A stretch of 64,000 nucleotides of DNA from SB25 sp050180705 (GTDB lineage: Bacteria; Bacteroidota; Bacteroidia; Bacteroidales; Tenuifilaceae). The translations under genes and the position numbers were made by a program. The notes beneath the pieces are model-generated. The model saw only the letters and a program-made list of their open reading frames with translations. It made no database searches and was not told where the DNA came from. Every line of letters begins with the position of its first letter. The first letter of the stretch is position 1. The stretch spans positions 279,000 to 342,999 of the forward strand of contig JBFXDX010000003.1 of NCBI GenBank assembly GCA_050180705.1, read 5' to 3'. Shown here in pieces: positions 49,812 through 58,989 of this stretch.

Positions 49812-51872
49812 ATGAAAACAAAAGCAATTCTAATTCTGAGTTTGATAGGTTTATTTTCCTGTTCAAATAAAGATTACAGTGTTCTATCTCCGTCTGGAGA
49901 TGTAAAGGTGAATTTCACCCTTACAGGCGAAGAACAGCCTACCTATAGCGTTTCCTTTAATGAAAAGGAGATGATAAAGCCATCGACTCTCGGTTTCGAT
50001 TTTAAGGGTATGGAATCGTTGGAAAAAGGACTGAAGATAGACAGTATACAAAGTAATGAATTTAACGAGCAATGGGAAATGCCTTGGGGCGAGCAGCGTT
50101 TTGTTACAAACCATTATAATGAGTTAAGGGTATTCCTATCAGAGCGGAACAATTTAAAACGTCACTTTGCTGTTGCATTCAGAGTTTTTGACGATGGTAT
50201 TGGTTTTCGGTATGAGTTTCCGAAACAGGCAAACATGGATAGTGTGATTATCACCGATGAGAATACTCAGTTTAACCTAGCTGGCGATCATACTTGTTGG
50301 TGGGAACCTGGCGATTGGGACATTTATGAGCATTTATATAATACAACTCCATTTAGTAAGATTGATGCAACTAAGAAGCGGAATCATCCAAACCTTGCGC
50401 AAACATATATTCCAGAGAATGCTGTTAACACTCCGGTAACGATGAAGACCAACGATGGGGTTTATCTTAGTTTCCACGAGGCCGATGTGGTTAATTATGC
50501 TGGAATTACATTAAAAGTAGACACTGTTAGCTATAAGATGCAAACTGAGTTAGTGGGTAATAACGATGGAATTAAGGTTAAAACTCAAACTCCGTTCAAT
50601 TCGCCATGGCGTACAATTCAAATTGCTAGTAAACCTGGCGATTTAATTGAATCGAAGTTAATTCTCAATTTAAATGAGCCCAATAAACTTGGCGATGTAT
50701 CGTGGGTAAAGCCTACTAAGTATGTTGGAATTTGGTGGGAAATGCACCTTGGTAAATCTTCGTGGGATATGGCCAGCGGTAAGCATGGTGCAACAACTGC
50801 TAATGCAAAGCATTATATCGATTTTGCTGCAAAGAATAATATTCATGGTTTGCTTGTTGAAGGTTGGAATACTGGATGGGAGCACTGGATTGGTTTTGAG
50901 GAGCGTGAAGGTGTTTTTGATTTTGTAACCCCTTACTCCGATTATAACTTGAAGGAAGTTGTTGAGTATGGACACAAAAAAGGTGTGGATCTTATTATGC
51001 ATCACGAAACATCTGCAGCACCAAGAACATATGATAAACAGTTGGACACCGCTTATGCGCTGATGAGTAGTTTGGGTGTTCATGCTGTTAAAACTGGATA
51101 TGTTGGAAAAATTATTCCTAAAGGTGAGTACCATCATGGACAATGGATGGTAAATCATTACAGACGTGTTGTTGAAGCGGCTGCTAAGAATAAGATTGCG
51201 GTTAATGCTCACGAACCCTTTATGGCAACTGGCGAAAGACGAACATATCCCAATGTAATTTCACGAGAAGGATTGCGTGGTCAGGAGTACAACGCTTGGG
51301 CTGTAGATGGTGGTAATCCTCCAGAGCATTTAACAATAGTGCCATTTACACGAATGCTGGCTGGTCCAATTGATTATACTCCGGGAATTTTCAATATCAA
51401 ATTAAAACCATATAAGCCAAATAACCAGGTAAACACAACATTAGCTCAACAGTTAGCGTTGTATGTGGTTTTGTATAGTCCAATTCAAATGGCTGCCGAT
51501 TTACCTGAAAATTATGAAAATAATTCAGCATTTCAATTTATTCGTGATGTTGGTGTCGATTGGGAGCAATCGAAGGTGCTAAATGCTGAAATTGGCGATT
51601 ATTTAACCATAGCCCGTCAGGAGCGAGGTACAAACCGTTGGTTTGTAGGCGCTGTTACCGATGAGAATGCAAGAGAGTTGAATGTTAAGTTAGATTTTCT
51701 GGATGCTGGTAAAAAATATACTGCTACATTATATCTGGATGCTACTGATGCTGATTGGAATAAAAATCCAACCGCTTATGAGATTAAAAAGATGGAAGTT
51801 GATAGTAATACTGAATTAAATTTGAAGTTGGCTCCTGGTGGTGGTGCTGCAATTTCGTTGTTTCCTTTGTAG
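49812..51872 (+). CDS. Glycoside hydrolase family 97 lipoprotein, inverting type
   Basis: 686 residues from the ATG at 49812. The lipobox FSC gives lipid Cys16. Residues ~20-270 are the GH97 N-terminal beta-sandwich, followed by the catalytic barrel (GIWWEMHLGKSSWDM) and a C-terminal sandwich. The region HHET, then VKTGYVGKIIPKGEYHHGQWMVNHY, then VNAHEP and LRGQEY keeps the glutamates of inverting SusB-type alpha-glucosidases, and lacks the KVDF motif of the retaining alpha-galactosidase group. It therefore probably acts on alpha-glucosides. No SusC/SusD pair is nearby, so it stands outside a polysaccharide utilisation locus. Confidence 0.93.
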   Translation: MKTKAILILSLIGLFSCSNKDYSVLSPSGDVKVNFTLTGEEQPTYSVSFNEKEMIKPSTLGFDFKGMESLEKGLKIDSIQSNEFNEQWEMPWGEQRFVTNHYNELRVFLSERNNLKRHFAVAFRVFDDGIGFRYEFPKQANMDSVIITDENTQFNLAGDHTCWWEPGDWDIYEHLYNTTPFSKIDATKKRNHPNLAQTYIPENAVNTPVTMKTNDGVYLSFHEADVVNYAGITLKVDTVSYKMQTELVGNNDGIKVKTQTPFNSPWRTIQIASKPGDLIESKLILNLNEPNKLGDVSWVKPTKYVGIWWEMHLGKSSWDMASGKHGATTANAKHYIDFAAKNNIHGLLVEGWNTGWEHWIGFEEREGVFDFVTPYSDYNLKEVVEYGHKKGVDLIMHHETSAAPRTYDKQLDTAYALMSSLGVHAVKTGYVGKIIPKGEYHHGQWMVNHYRRVVEAAAKNKIAVNAHEPFMATGERRTYPNVISREGLRGQEYNAWAVDGGNPPEHLTIVPFTRMLAGPIDYTPGIFNIKLKPYKPNNQVNTTLAQQLALYVVLYSPIQMAADLPENYENNSAFQFIRDVGVDWEQSKVLNAEIGDYLTIARQERGTNRWFVGAVTDENARELNVKLDFLDAGKKYTATLYLDATDADWNKNPTAYEIKKMEVDSNTELNLKLAPGGGAAISLFPL

Positions 51873-51890
51873 GTGTCGGAAATGATATAA

Positions 51891-51920
51891 AATAAGCCCT
51901 CAATCGAGGGCTTATTTATT
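51891..51920. terminator. Bidirectional terminator between GH97 and cstA
   Basis: 11-bp stem AATAAGCCCTC (51891-51901) with GAGGGCTTATT (51906-51916) and a 4-base loop. T residues follow on the plus side and are present on the minus side too. It separates two convergent genes. Confidence 0.8.
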
Positions 51921-51975
51921 TCCGGTCATCTTGTGCGACGCGAATTTCTTAATTCGTTCGAAATGATAATTATAG

Positions 51976-53406
51976 TTAGTCCTTTTGTTTTTTGAGAAAT
52001 AAGCTAAATCCTACAATCCCGCCAACTACAGATAATCCGCCGATGATGTAACCAATAATATGTGGCAGTTTAAAGCCTTCAGGTGCAATAATAATATAGT
52101 TGGTTACAACCGCAGTCATAAATAATGCTGGGATTAGCGTAAGAATATACATCTTCTTTTCGTTAGCGAGATAAACTGTAATAGCCCATAGAACAACGGT
52201 TGCCAATACCTGATTACTCCAGAACATATATCGCCATATAATATCGAACTTAACTTGAGTTAATATAAATCCAATTAGAAATAGAGGAATACTAACCCAA
52301 ATTCGATTCGAAATCTTTTTTTGTGCAATTTTAAGGAAGTCAGCAACAATTAACCGCGCACTTCGGAAAGCGGTATCGCCTGTTGTAATTGGAGCAGCAA
52401 CAACCCCAAGTATTGCTAGAATTCCTCCAAGATGGCCTAGTGTAGTGTTGGATATTTCCCGAATGATAATTGTAGCCTCACCTTTATAATTTGCAATAGC
52501 ACCATTAAGTTCGTGAACTCCGCCATAAAAACTCATACCAATAGTAGCCCATATTAATGCTATTATTCCTTCTGTTACCATGGCTCCGTAAAAAACTCTA
52601 CGTCCGAGTTTCTCATTCTTTAAACATCGTGCCATCATTGGGCTTTGAGTTGCGTGAAATCCGCTAATAGCACCGCACGATATGGTTACAAAGAGCATTG
52701 GAAATAAAGGAAATGAGTCAGAATTACTTTTCATGTTGATAAAACCATGCGGTAGCAGTTCGGGAATGTCAAAAATGTAACCATCAAGGAATATTGCGCC
52801 CATAATTCCAATAGCCATTACTAGCAATGCTAGGCCAAAAATGGGGTAGAATCGACCAATGATTTTATCGATTGGAAGTAAGGTTGCCATAACATAGTAT
52901 GCTAAAATAACCCAAACCCATATGTTTTTGGTTAATGCTTCGGGGGTGAGCGCTGCGAGTAACGCTGCGGGGCCGGATATAAAGGCTGCTCCAACCAGAA
53001 TCATTAGCAGAAGGGTGAAACCACGCATAAACTGTTTTACATTTAGTCCTAAATATTTTCCTATTATTTCAGGAATACTTAATCCTCCCATGCGGATAGA
53101 AATCATTCCCGAAAAGTAATCGTGAACAGCACCCGCGAATATATTTCCTATAACAATCCATAAGAATGCTATTGGGCCATATGCAGCACCAAGAACAGCG
53201 CCTACAATTGGACCTAAACCTGCAATGTTCAGAAACTGGATAAGGAACGCTTTCCACCATGGCATGGGAATGTAGTCGACTCCATCCTGCATACTATAAG
53301 CAGGAGTTTGCTTGTTTGCATCGGCACCAAAAATGCGTTCAACAAATAGTCCGTAAGTAAAATAGCCAAGAATTAAAGCGGCGATAGATACAATAAACGT
53401 AATCAT
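51976..53406 (-). CDS. cstA: Carbon starvation protein CstA-family transporter
   Basis: 476 residues with about 13 hydrophobic helices. The N-terminal CstA domain shows DGVDYIPMPWWKAFLIQFLNIAGLGPIVGAVLGAAYGP in consecutive parts and the repeat-like GNIFAGAVHDYFSGMISIRMGG. The GDTAFRSARLIVAD motif appears later. E. coli relatives import peptides or pyruvate; this shorter form, without the long C-terminal extension, is common in Bacteroidota and its substrate is unproven. It is divergent from the membrane regulator gene. Confidence 0.9.
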   Translation of the reverse strand: MITFIVSIAALILGYFTYGLFVERIFGADANKQTPAYSMQDGVDYIPMPWWKAFLIQFLNIAGLGPIVGAVLGAAYGPIAFLWIVIGNIFAGAVHDYFSGMISIRMGGLSIPEIIGKYLGLNVKQFMRGFTLLLMILVGAAFISGPAALLAALTPEALTKNIWVWVILAYYVMATLLPIDKIIGRFYPIFGLALLVMAIGIMGAIFLDGYIFDIPELLPHGFINMKSNSDSFPLFPMLFVTISCGAISGFHATQSPMMARCLKNEKLGRRVFYGAMVTEGIIALIWATIGMSFYGGVHELNGAIANYKGEATIIIREISNTTLGHLGGILAILGVVAAPITTGDTAFRSARLIVADFLKIAQKKISNRIWVSIPLFLIGFILTQVKFDIIWRYMFWSNQVLATVVLWAITVYLANEKKMYILTLIPALFMTAVVTNYIIIAPEGFKLPHIIGYIIGGLSVVGGIVGFSLFLKKQKD

Positions 53407-53608
53407 CGTAAAGACTTTTAATAATTTTCAATTTTGAATGTAAAAATATGTGTTTTTGACTGTCGATGTTCTGAAAACTGCAGAAAATTGGAGCAAAGGT
53501 TTTGGTTGTTCAGTATTAATGGGAGGATGGTATGTTGAATTCAAATAATGACTATTTTAGCAAAGCATATAAGTATCAAAGGAATTTAATGAAAAACTAT
53601 TTTAATAA

Positions 53609-54730
53609 ATGAACCTTAAGTTTGTTGATATTCTGAATTTAATATCGTTGTTCCAACTATTCTTATTTATTATTTTTTTGTTGAATAGAAGTATTAATAA
53701 GAACCGGATATCAAATTTTATTCTTGCGGCATTCTTTATTAGTCAATTCCTTGCAATCTCGAATCACTTTATACTTAGCCAACGGGATTTTTTTGTGGGA
53801 ATTACGCCCCATATGTTTTTTATTGGTAGTTCGTTTCCTTGGTTATGGGCACCGCTATTTTATCTTTATGTAAAATCTTTGATATATTCAGACTTTAGTC
53901 TAAGAAAACGAGATTTTATCCATTTAATTCCATTTATTTTATTTCTTTTATTCGATCTTTTTCAGTTTCATATCAATAGCCCAGATGAAAAATTACTTCT
54001 AGTAAATAGTAATAGAAACCTTACTGTTGGCATAAGTTTGTTGATCAATTCATTAATTACATTACAAATATCAGTTTATCTTTTTTTTGTTTTTAGAATG
54101 TACTTTAAGTACACTAAGGGACTAAAAAACAGTCAGTCAAGTATAGATATTCATCAGAGCAATTGGTTGCGAATATTTATTTATGGATATTTATTGGCAT
54201 TCATTTTAACCGATTTGTGCCGTATAGGATTGTATACATTAAAAGAGTACAAGGCAGCATTTGTGTTCTTTTCATTTTTTGGTTTTTTTGTTTATTTCAT
54301 TCTGCTTTTCTACAGAGCGATTAGTAATCCCGAGATATTTACCAAGATAGAGGAGAAAGTAGAGCCCAAAACCAATACTATTCCAAAGCACGAGGCGCAT
54401 TACCTTTTGAGTCGCATTAAGGATTTTATGGTGAGTAATGAGCCTTACTTGAATCCCGAGTTAACTCTTAAAGATTTATCGATGGATTTGAAGATTCCAG
54501 AACGACTGCTTTCGGGTGTTATTAATCAGTATAACAACCAAAATTTTTACGATTTTGTAAATTATTTTAGAGTAGAGAAGGCCAAGCGATTACTGATTGA
54601 GAATGAATCGAAACAGAAAACTATTCAGGAGATTATTTGGGACTCTGGATTTAACTCAAAATCAACGTTTAACCTGGCGTTTAAAAAGTTTACCGGAACT
54701 ACTCCGTCCGATTTTAAAAAAACACAGTAG
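53609..54730 (+). CDS. Membrane-bound AraC-family regulator with seven helices
   Basis: 373 residues. Seven hydrophobic helices occupy about residues 5-235, and the C-terminal ~100 residues are an AraC-type DNA-binding domain (LTLKDLSMDLKIPERLLSGVINQYNNQNFYDFVNYFRVEKAKRLL and IIWDSGFNSKSTFNLAFKKFTGTTPSDFKK, in parts). A regulator fixed in the membrane must bind DNA from there, an arrangement known in Bacteroidota but poorly studied. It is upstream of the row of exported proteins at 54.9-62.1 kb and may control it. Confidence 0.88.
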   Translation: MNLKFVDILNLISLFQLFLFIIFLLNRSINKNRISNFILAAFFISQFLAISNHFILSQRDFFVGITPHMFFIGSSFPWLWAPLFYLYVKSLIYSDFSLRKRDFIHLIPFILFLLFDLFQFHINSPDEKLLLVNSNRNLTVGISLLINSLITLQISVYLFFVFRMYFKYTKGLKNSQSSIDIHQSNWLRIFIYGYLLAFILTDLCRIGLYTLKEYKAAFVFFSFFGFFVYFILLFYRAISNPEIFTKIEEKVEPKTNTIPKHEAHYLLSRIKDFMVSNEPYLNPELTLKDLSMDLKIPERLLSGVINQYNNQNFYDFVNYFRVEKAKRLLIENESKQKTIQEIIWDSGFNSKSTFNLAFKKFTGTTPSDFKKTQ

Positions 54731-54760
54731 ATATTTTTTCAGTCATATTTTTGTTCTGGA

Positions 54761-54789
54761 AGTCCTAATACACGCATTAGGACTTTTTT
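54761..54789 (+). terminator. Terminator of the membrane AraC gene
   Basis: Perfect 9-bp stem AGTCCTAAT (54761-54769) with ATTAGGACT (54776-54784), a 6-base loop ACACGC, and five T. Confidence 0.85.
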
Positions 54790-54823
54790 ATTCATCACAA
54801 AATCAGGAATATATAAAATTTAT

Positions 54824-54852
54824 AGTCCTAATAAACGCATTCGGTCGTTTTT
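54824..54852 (+). repeat. Decayed second copy of the terminator hairpin
   Basis: Starts with AGTCCTAATAAACGCATT, nearly the same as the terminator 63 bases upstream, and ends in TTTTT. Changes in the right arm have weakened its stem. It lies 48 bases before the next ATG. Confidence 0.75.
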
Positions 54853-54899
54853 GCATCTTAAGCGCAATAGTTTTGATTCAGATTTTAACTGGATCGACA

Positions 54900-55619
54900 A
54901 TGAGGACAAAAATCTATTTATTTACAGTTTACATTATTAGTGTATTTCTTATTGCAGATGCTGCCGCTCAAACTAAATTATACCTAATTCCATCGCTTCA
55001 CGGATTGCATGGAGTAAATAAAAACTACTCCTATGATACCTTAAAACATATTATTACCCAACTAAACCCAGATGTGATTGCTGTTGAAATTCGGAGTGAG
55101 GATATAGATTCGGATACTGCTTATTTGAAACGATCATATCCCTACGAGATGTGGATGATGCGCTACTGGTTTCCAAATACAAAAATTTTAGGTTTCGATT
55201 GGCTGGGCGAGGATATTGAGGGTAGCCCTATTCCTAAAAATTACTGGAAAGAAATATCGCCAATGAAGAAGTTGGAGCGAGAACTGGCTCAGGATAGTAC
55301 TTTGGCAAAGCTATGCGCGGTGTGCGATTCTATTGGAATGGTGCGCCTGAGAATACTTAAAAATAAATCGCTCAAGGAGATTATCGAAAGCAACGATTCT
55401 CAACTATGTAATCAATTCTACAACTGCTATTCTGCTCTTCTTAAAGGTTCAATGTATGAGTTTATTCCATACTTCAACAACGAACGAAACCTTAGGATTC
55501 TGCTGAATATTGATGCGATTGTTGCCAAGGAGGAGGGCAAAACGATTGTGGTGATTACTGGAGATGATCATTATGTGTATTTGCTTGATAAAATCAAAGG
55601 CGAAAAACTTTTTAAATAA
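54900..55619 (+). CDS. Exported Tiki/TraB-like protein (tentative)
   Basis: 239 residues from the ATG at 54900, which begins a clean signal peptide (MRTKIYLFTVYIISVFLI, cleavage near AAAQ). The longer frame upstream runs through the terminator and is not used. The mature part opens with LYLIPSLHGLHG and has LNPDVIAVEIRSEDID, and ends in ITGDDHYVYLLDKIKG. This order (a His near the N-terminus, a VEIR-like strand, and a late GxxH) resembles the Tiki/TraB/ChaN superfamily of metal-dependent hydrolases and haem-binding proteins. Function is inferred only from this pattern. It precedes a serine hydrolase gene by 23 bases. Confidence 0.45.
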   Translation: MRTKIYLFTVYIISVFLIADAAAQTKLYLIPSLHGLHGVNKNYSYDTLKHIITQLNPDVIAVEIRSEDIDSDTAYLKRSYPYEMWMMRYWFPNTKILGFDWLGEDIEGSPIPKNYWKEISPMKKLERELAQDSTLAKLCAVCDSIGMVRLRILKNKSLKEIIESNDSQLCNQFYNCYSALLKGSMYEFIPYFNNERNLRILLNIDAIVAKEEGKTIVVITGDDHYVYLLDKIKGEKLFK

Positions 55620-55642
55620 ATGTCTAATTAAAATTTTAAGTT

Positions 55643-57415
55643 ATGAAAAAATCATTTCTAAAAGTGACAGTTTTATGTACAATGGCATTAGGTATTGGTA
55701 TTTCTGCAAAGTCGCAAAGTGTTGACGATTTATTGAATGGCTACTACGCTCAAAATCGTTTTATGGGAAGTGTGATGATAGTGGAGGATGGTAAAGTTAT
55801 TTTCCAAAAGGGCTATGGCTATGCCGATATCGCTAATAAGGTTAGAAACGATGAGAGTACCATTTTCGATTTGGGCTCCGTAACCAAAACAATGACAGCG
55901 GTTGCCATTATGAAACTTCATGATGAAGGTAAAATTAGTGTTTATGATAGGGTTGATAAGTATATTCCTGGTTTTATAAGCGATAGTACTGATAAAATTA
56001 CAATTATCAATTTATTGAACCATACATCAGGAATGTCGGCCAACCTTGGCAGAATTGACGAAAGCGGAAAAGGAGTTATACCTGGGACTGAACCTGTTTT
56101 AATCGATTCACTTATTGCTAAGTTTAAAAACTCGAAGTTAAAGAGTATACCGGGCAAAAAATATGAATATAACAATTATGGTTATACTTTGCTTGCCTAT
56201 ATAATTGAGAAGGTAAGTGGAATGGATTATCCAACTTATTTGCAGAAAGAAATTTTTACAAAAGTTGTAATGCCCAATACTTCTTACAAGTTGAATATGA
56301 CTAAGGAATCGGCCATTGGCTACAATGGCATTGGTTCAAGCAATTTAGTTCCTGCAAAGGACGAGTTTCATCCAAGTTGGATTATAGGAGCAGGTTATAT
56401 GTATTCTAGCACAGTTGACCTTGCTAAGTATATCGATGCCGTTTTTTCAGGAAAACTTTTCTCTGCGAAAAATTTAAAGTTTATGATGGATTCTTGCGTT
56501 AATATAGGAGCATCAAAAAGATTTTGGGCTTTGGGCTGGGAGAAACGAAATATAGCTGGATTCGATTTTTATTCTCATAGTGGTGGAATTTTCGGATTTT
56601 CAACCAAAATAGGATATATTCCAGAGAAAAATATCTCGATAATTGTTCTGTCAAATCTTACTAAGGAGATTAAATTTGATGACATTTATTCGGCTAAATT
56701 TTCCTTTGTTGATGAGATTACTGAAAGTATAGTAAAAATAATTAATGGCGAAAAAGTTGCTCTTTTACCAGCCTATAGCAGAAAACCCAATGCAAGCGTT
56801 TCTGGTAAGTATAAATTTGATGATAGTCATTTTGCGACGTTGTTAATTCGTAACGATTCATTATTCCTTACAACTGAGCAAAAAGATGATTTCACCATGT
56901 TCGATTATGTTTACTATAGGGAGATTACCGATACTTCTGCTAGATATTCTATTTGTAAGGAGTTTGCAAAAGCCATTCTCAATGCAAATTTTGATGGGTT
57001 TGATCAGTACGCCTCAGATGAAATAAAGGTGGCATTGTTTAATCCTAAAGGAATTGCTCAAATAAATGGGGGTTGGAAATACTATGCTTCAAAAAGTGGC
57101 GATTTTAAATCGTTCAATATTTGCAGTATAAGTGAGAATAACTACAGCATAGTATTTCACTTCGAGAAAACTGAGATTGTAATGCAACTCTCCTTTAATA
57201 GCAGGAGTTTAATTCAGGGTCTGTTTTTCAAAAAAGTTGTACCCAAATGCACGGTTTATAATGTTAGCCTGATTCCTGTTGGTAATAATGAATTTTTTAT
57301 TGATGGATATAAGTACGGTGGCTATAACGACTATAGAGTAAAGTTCGATAAGAACACCAATGCCCTAAACTTTAAGAGCGAAACGGAAGATTTTACAGCA
57401 GTAAAAATTGATTAA
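55643..57415 (+). CDS. Exported serine hydrolase, beta-lactamase/class C fold
   Basis: 590 residues with a signal peptide (MKKSFLKVTVLCTMALGIG). The class C beta-lactamase-like domain covers residues ~28-370. The nucleophile motif is S79-V-T-K82, the Tyr motif is YNN in YEYNNYGYTLLAYIIEKVSG, and the third motif is HSGGIFGFS. The C-terminal ~200 residues are an extra beta-rich domain of unknown role. Such proteins are usually peptidases, esterases or amidases, not antibiotic resistance enzymes. A second gene of the same fold lies at 60601. Confidence 0.88.
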   Translation: MKKSFLKVTVLCTMALGIGISAKSQSVDDLLNGYYAQNRFMGSVMIVEDGKVIFQKGYGYADIANKVRNDESTIFDLGSVTKTMTAVAIMKLHDEGKISVYDRVDKYIPGFISDSTDKITIINLLNHTSGMSANLGRIDESGKGVIPGTEPVLIDSLIAKFKNSKLKSIPGKKYEYNNYGYTLLAYIIEKVSGMDYPTYLQKEIFTKVVMPNTSYKLNMTKESAIGYNGIGSSNLVPAKDEFHPSWIIGAGYMYSSTVDLAKYIDAVFSGKLFSAKNLKFMMDSCVNIGASKRFWALGWEKRNIAGFDFYSHSGGIFGFSTKIGYIPEKNISIIVLSNLTKEIKFDDIYSAKFSFVDEITESIVKIINGEKVALLPAYSRKPNASVSGKYKFDDSHFATLLIRNDSLFLTTEQKDDFTMFDYVYYREITDTSARYSICKEFAKAILNANFDGFDQYASDEIKVALFNPKGIAQINGGWKYYASKSGDFKSFNICSISENNYSIVFHFEKTEIVMQLSFNSRSLIQGLFFKKVVPKCTVYNVSLIPVGNNEFFIDGYKYGGYNDYRVKFDKNTNALNFKSETEDFTAVKID

Positions 57416-57423
57416 CTATACTT

Positions 57424-57449
57424 GAAACAGTAGTATCAACTACTATTTC
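57424..57449 (+). terminator. Weak hairpin between serine hydrolase and alpha/beta hydrolase genes
   Basis: Inverted repeat GAAACAGTAGT (57424-57434) with ACTACTATTTC (57439-57449), one mismatch, 4-base loop. The tail is AT-rich but not a T-run, so it may act only partly. Confidence 0.4.
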
Positions 57450-57474
57450 ATAATTTATTATTAAAGTAAAAAAT

Positions 57475-58245
57475 ATGAAAAGAATCTTATTGGTTATACT
57501 GTCAAGTACATTGTTTTTAGCATGCAGTAAGAATTGCAATACAATTGCTAAAACTACTGATCCCGAAAAAATCACTTTTCTATCGTTGGATAGTTTGCCG
57601 ATTACCGCAAACCTTTACCACTCTGGTGATAATCTCCCTGTTATTGTTCTTTGTCATCAGGCTGGATTAAACAAATCCGAGTATATAAAGATTGCCGAAA
57701 CACTAACTCAAAAAGGCTATAATTGTTTGGCAATCGACCAGCGGTCTGGAGGGCATTTTGTAGAGTGGTTTAACGAAACCATGCTTAAGGCGATTGAAAA
57801 AGGGAGTCCTGTTGATTACTTAGATGCTGAACAGGATATTGTTGCCGCTATTGATTTTGCATCAAAAAAATATAAGCAAAAAGTTATTCTTTGGGGAAGC
57901 TCTTATTCCGCGGCATTGGCTATTCATATTGCAGCAAGTAATAATAATGTTGATGCCGTAATAGCATTTAGTCCAGGCGATTATTTCAATGATAAAAAAC
58001 AGCCACTTAGAGACGTTTTAAATGATTTTAGCAAATCTTTTTTTGTAACCTCGTCAAGAGACGAAGCGGTAGCGTTGTCAAAAATTTTTGATTCAATAAA
58101 GCTTTCGGACACGCAGGTGCATTTTGTGCCCAAGAATAAAGGTGTTCATGGATCCATAGCATTATGGCGTACATCCGAGGATAACGCTGAGTACTGGACT
58201 GCCGTTGAGCGGTTTTTGGATGTGTTGTCAAATCCTAAATTTTAA
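57475..58245 (+). CDS. Alpha/beta hydrolase lipoprotein
   Basis: 256 residues. The lipobox LFLAC gives lipid Cys17. The alpha/beta hydrolase fold shows the oxyanion strand VIVLCHQAGLNKSEY, the nucleophile elbow GSSYS in VILWGSSYSAALAIH, and a C-terminal His in NKGVHGSIAL. An aspartate candidate is in SSRDEA. It resembles dienelactone-hydrolase-like esterases. It is followed after 11 bases by the methyltransferase gene, so the two are likely co-transcribed. Substrate unknown. Confidence 0.85.
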   Translation: MKRILLVILSSTLFLACSKNCNTIAKTTDPEKITFLSLDSLPITANLYHSGDNLPVIVLCHQAGLNKSEYIKIAETLTQKGYNCLAIDQRSGGHFVEWFNETMLKAIEKGSPVDYLDAEQDIVAAIDFASKKYKQKVILWGSSYSAALAIHIAASNNNVDAVIAFSPGDYFNDKKQPLRDVLNDFSKSFFVTSSRDEAVALSKIFDSIKLSDTQVHFVPKNKGVHGSIALWRTSEDNAEYWTAVERFLDVLSNPKF

Positions 58246-58256
58246 GGTCTTTATTG

Positions 58257-58985
58257 ATGGACGATTTTCAAAACTCATGGGGCAATTCGTTTCGGTCGGA
58301 ATCGTATGCGAGGTTAGAGTTCCCAAATACGTACTATTTAGCATATCGCGATTTGCCTTACATCTTAGATAATCATGTTGAAGGGCGAAGTGCGATTGAT
58401 TTTGGTTGTGGGACCGGCCGTTCAACCCGGTTCTTAAAGCAGTATGGTTTCAATGTTGTTGGTGTTGATATATCGCAGGATATGCTCAATTATGCAAAGG
58501 AACTGGATCCTTCAGGTGAATATTGTTTGGTATCAAATGGTAATTACGATCATTTAGGCAAAGGAAAATTTGACCTGATTCAGTCAATCTTTACTTTCGA
58601 TAATATCCCTGGATGGGATAATCGGGTTAATGTTCTCAAATCGTTATCGGATCTGCTGTTACCTTCGGGTAAAATGGTGCTGTTGGATTCAAATTCTGAG
58701 ATATACCTTCACGAGTGGGCATCGTTTACAACAAAGAGTTTCCCTGATAATTGGAAGGCGAAAACTGGCGATGTGGTGAAAATTGTAATGACTGATGTGG
58801 AGGACAGAAGTCCTGTTGAGGATATTTTTTGGACTGAGGAGGATTACCACAAATTGTTTGAATTAGCCGGATTAGAGTTGGAGGAGACCTACAAACCGTT
58901 GGGTTTGGATATTGAGCCTTACTTATGGGTAAACGAAAAGGCGATTGCGCCTTGGATAATTTTTGTACTAAAAAAGAAGCGTTAA
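58257..58985 (+). CDS. Class I SAM-dependent methyltransferase
   Basis: 242 residues from the ATG at 58257. The SAM motif I is AIDFGCGTGRSTRFLKQYG, followed by VVGVDISQDMLNYAKE and the DLIQSIFTFDNIPGW segment. No signal peptide is present, so it is cytoplasmic, unlike the proteins coded on either side. The family covers many small-molecule methylases. It is 4 bases ahead of the propeller gene. The target is unknown. Confidence 0.85.
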   Translation: MDDFQNSWGNSFRSESYARLEFPNTYYLAYRDLPYILDNHVEGRSAIDFGCGTGRSTRFLKQYGFNVVGVDISQDMLNYAKELDPSGEYCLVSNGNYDHLGKGKFDLIQSIFTFDNIPGWDNRVNVLKSLSDLLLPSGKMVLLDSNSEIYLHEWASFTTKSFPDNWKAKTGDVVKIVMTDVEDRSPVEDIFWTEEDYHKLFELAGLELEETYKPLGLDIEPYLWVNEKAIAPWIIFVLKKKR

Positions 58986-58989
58986 TACA

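Noticed and set aside
54597..54899. N-terminal extension of the Tiki/TraB-like protein
   Set aside because: The extended frame overlaps the AraC gene and runs through its terminator; a clean signal peptide begins at 54900.
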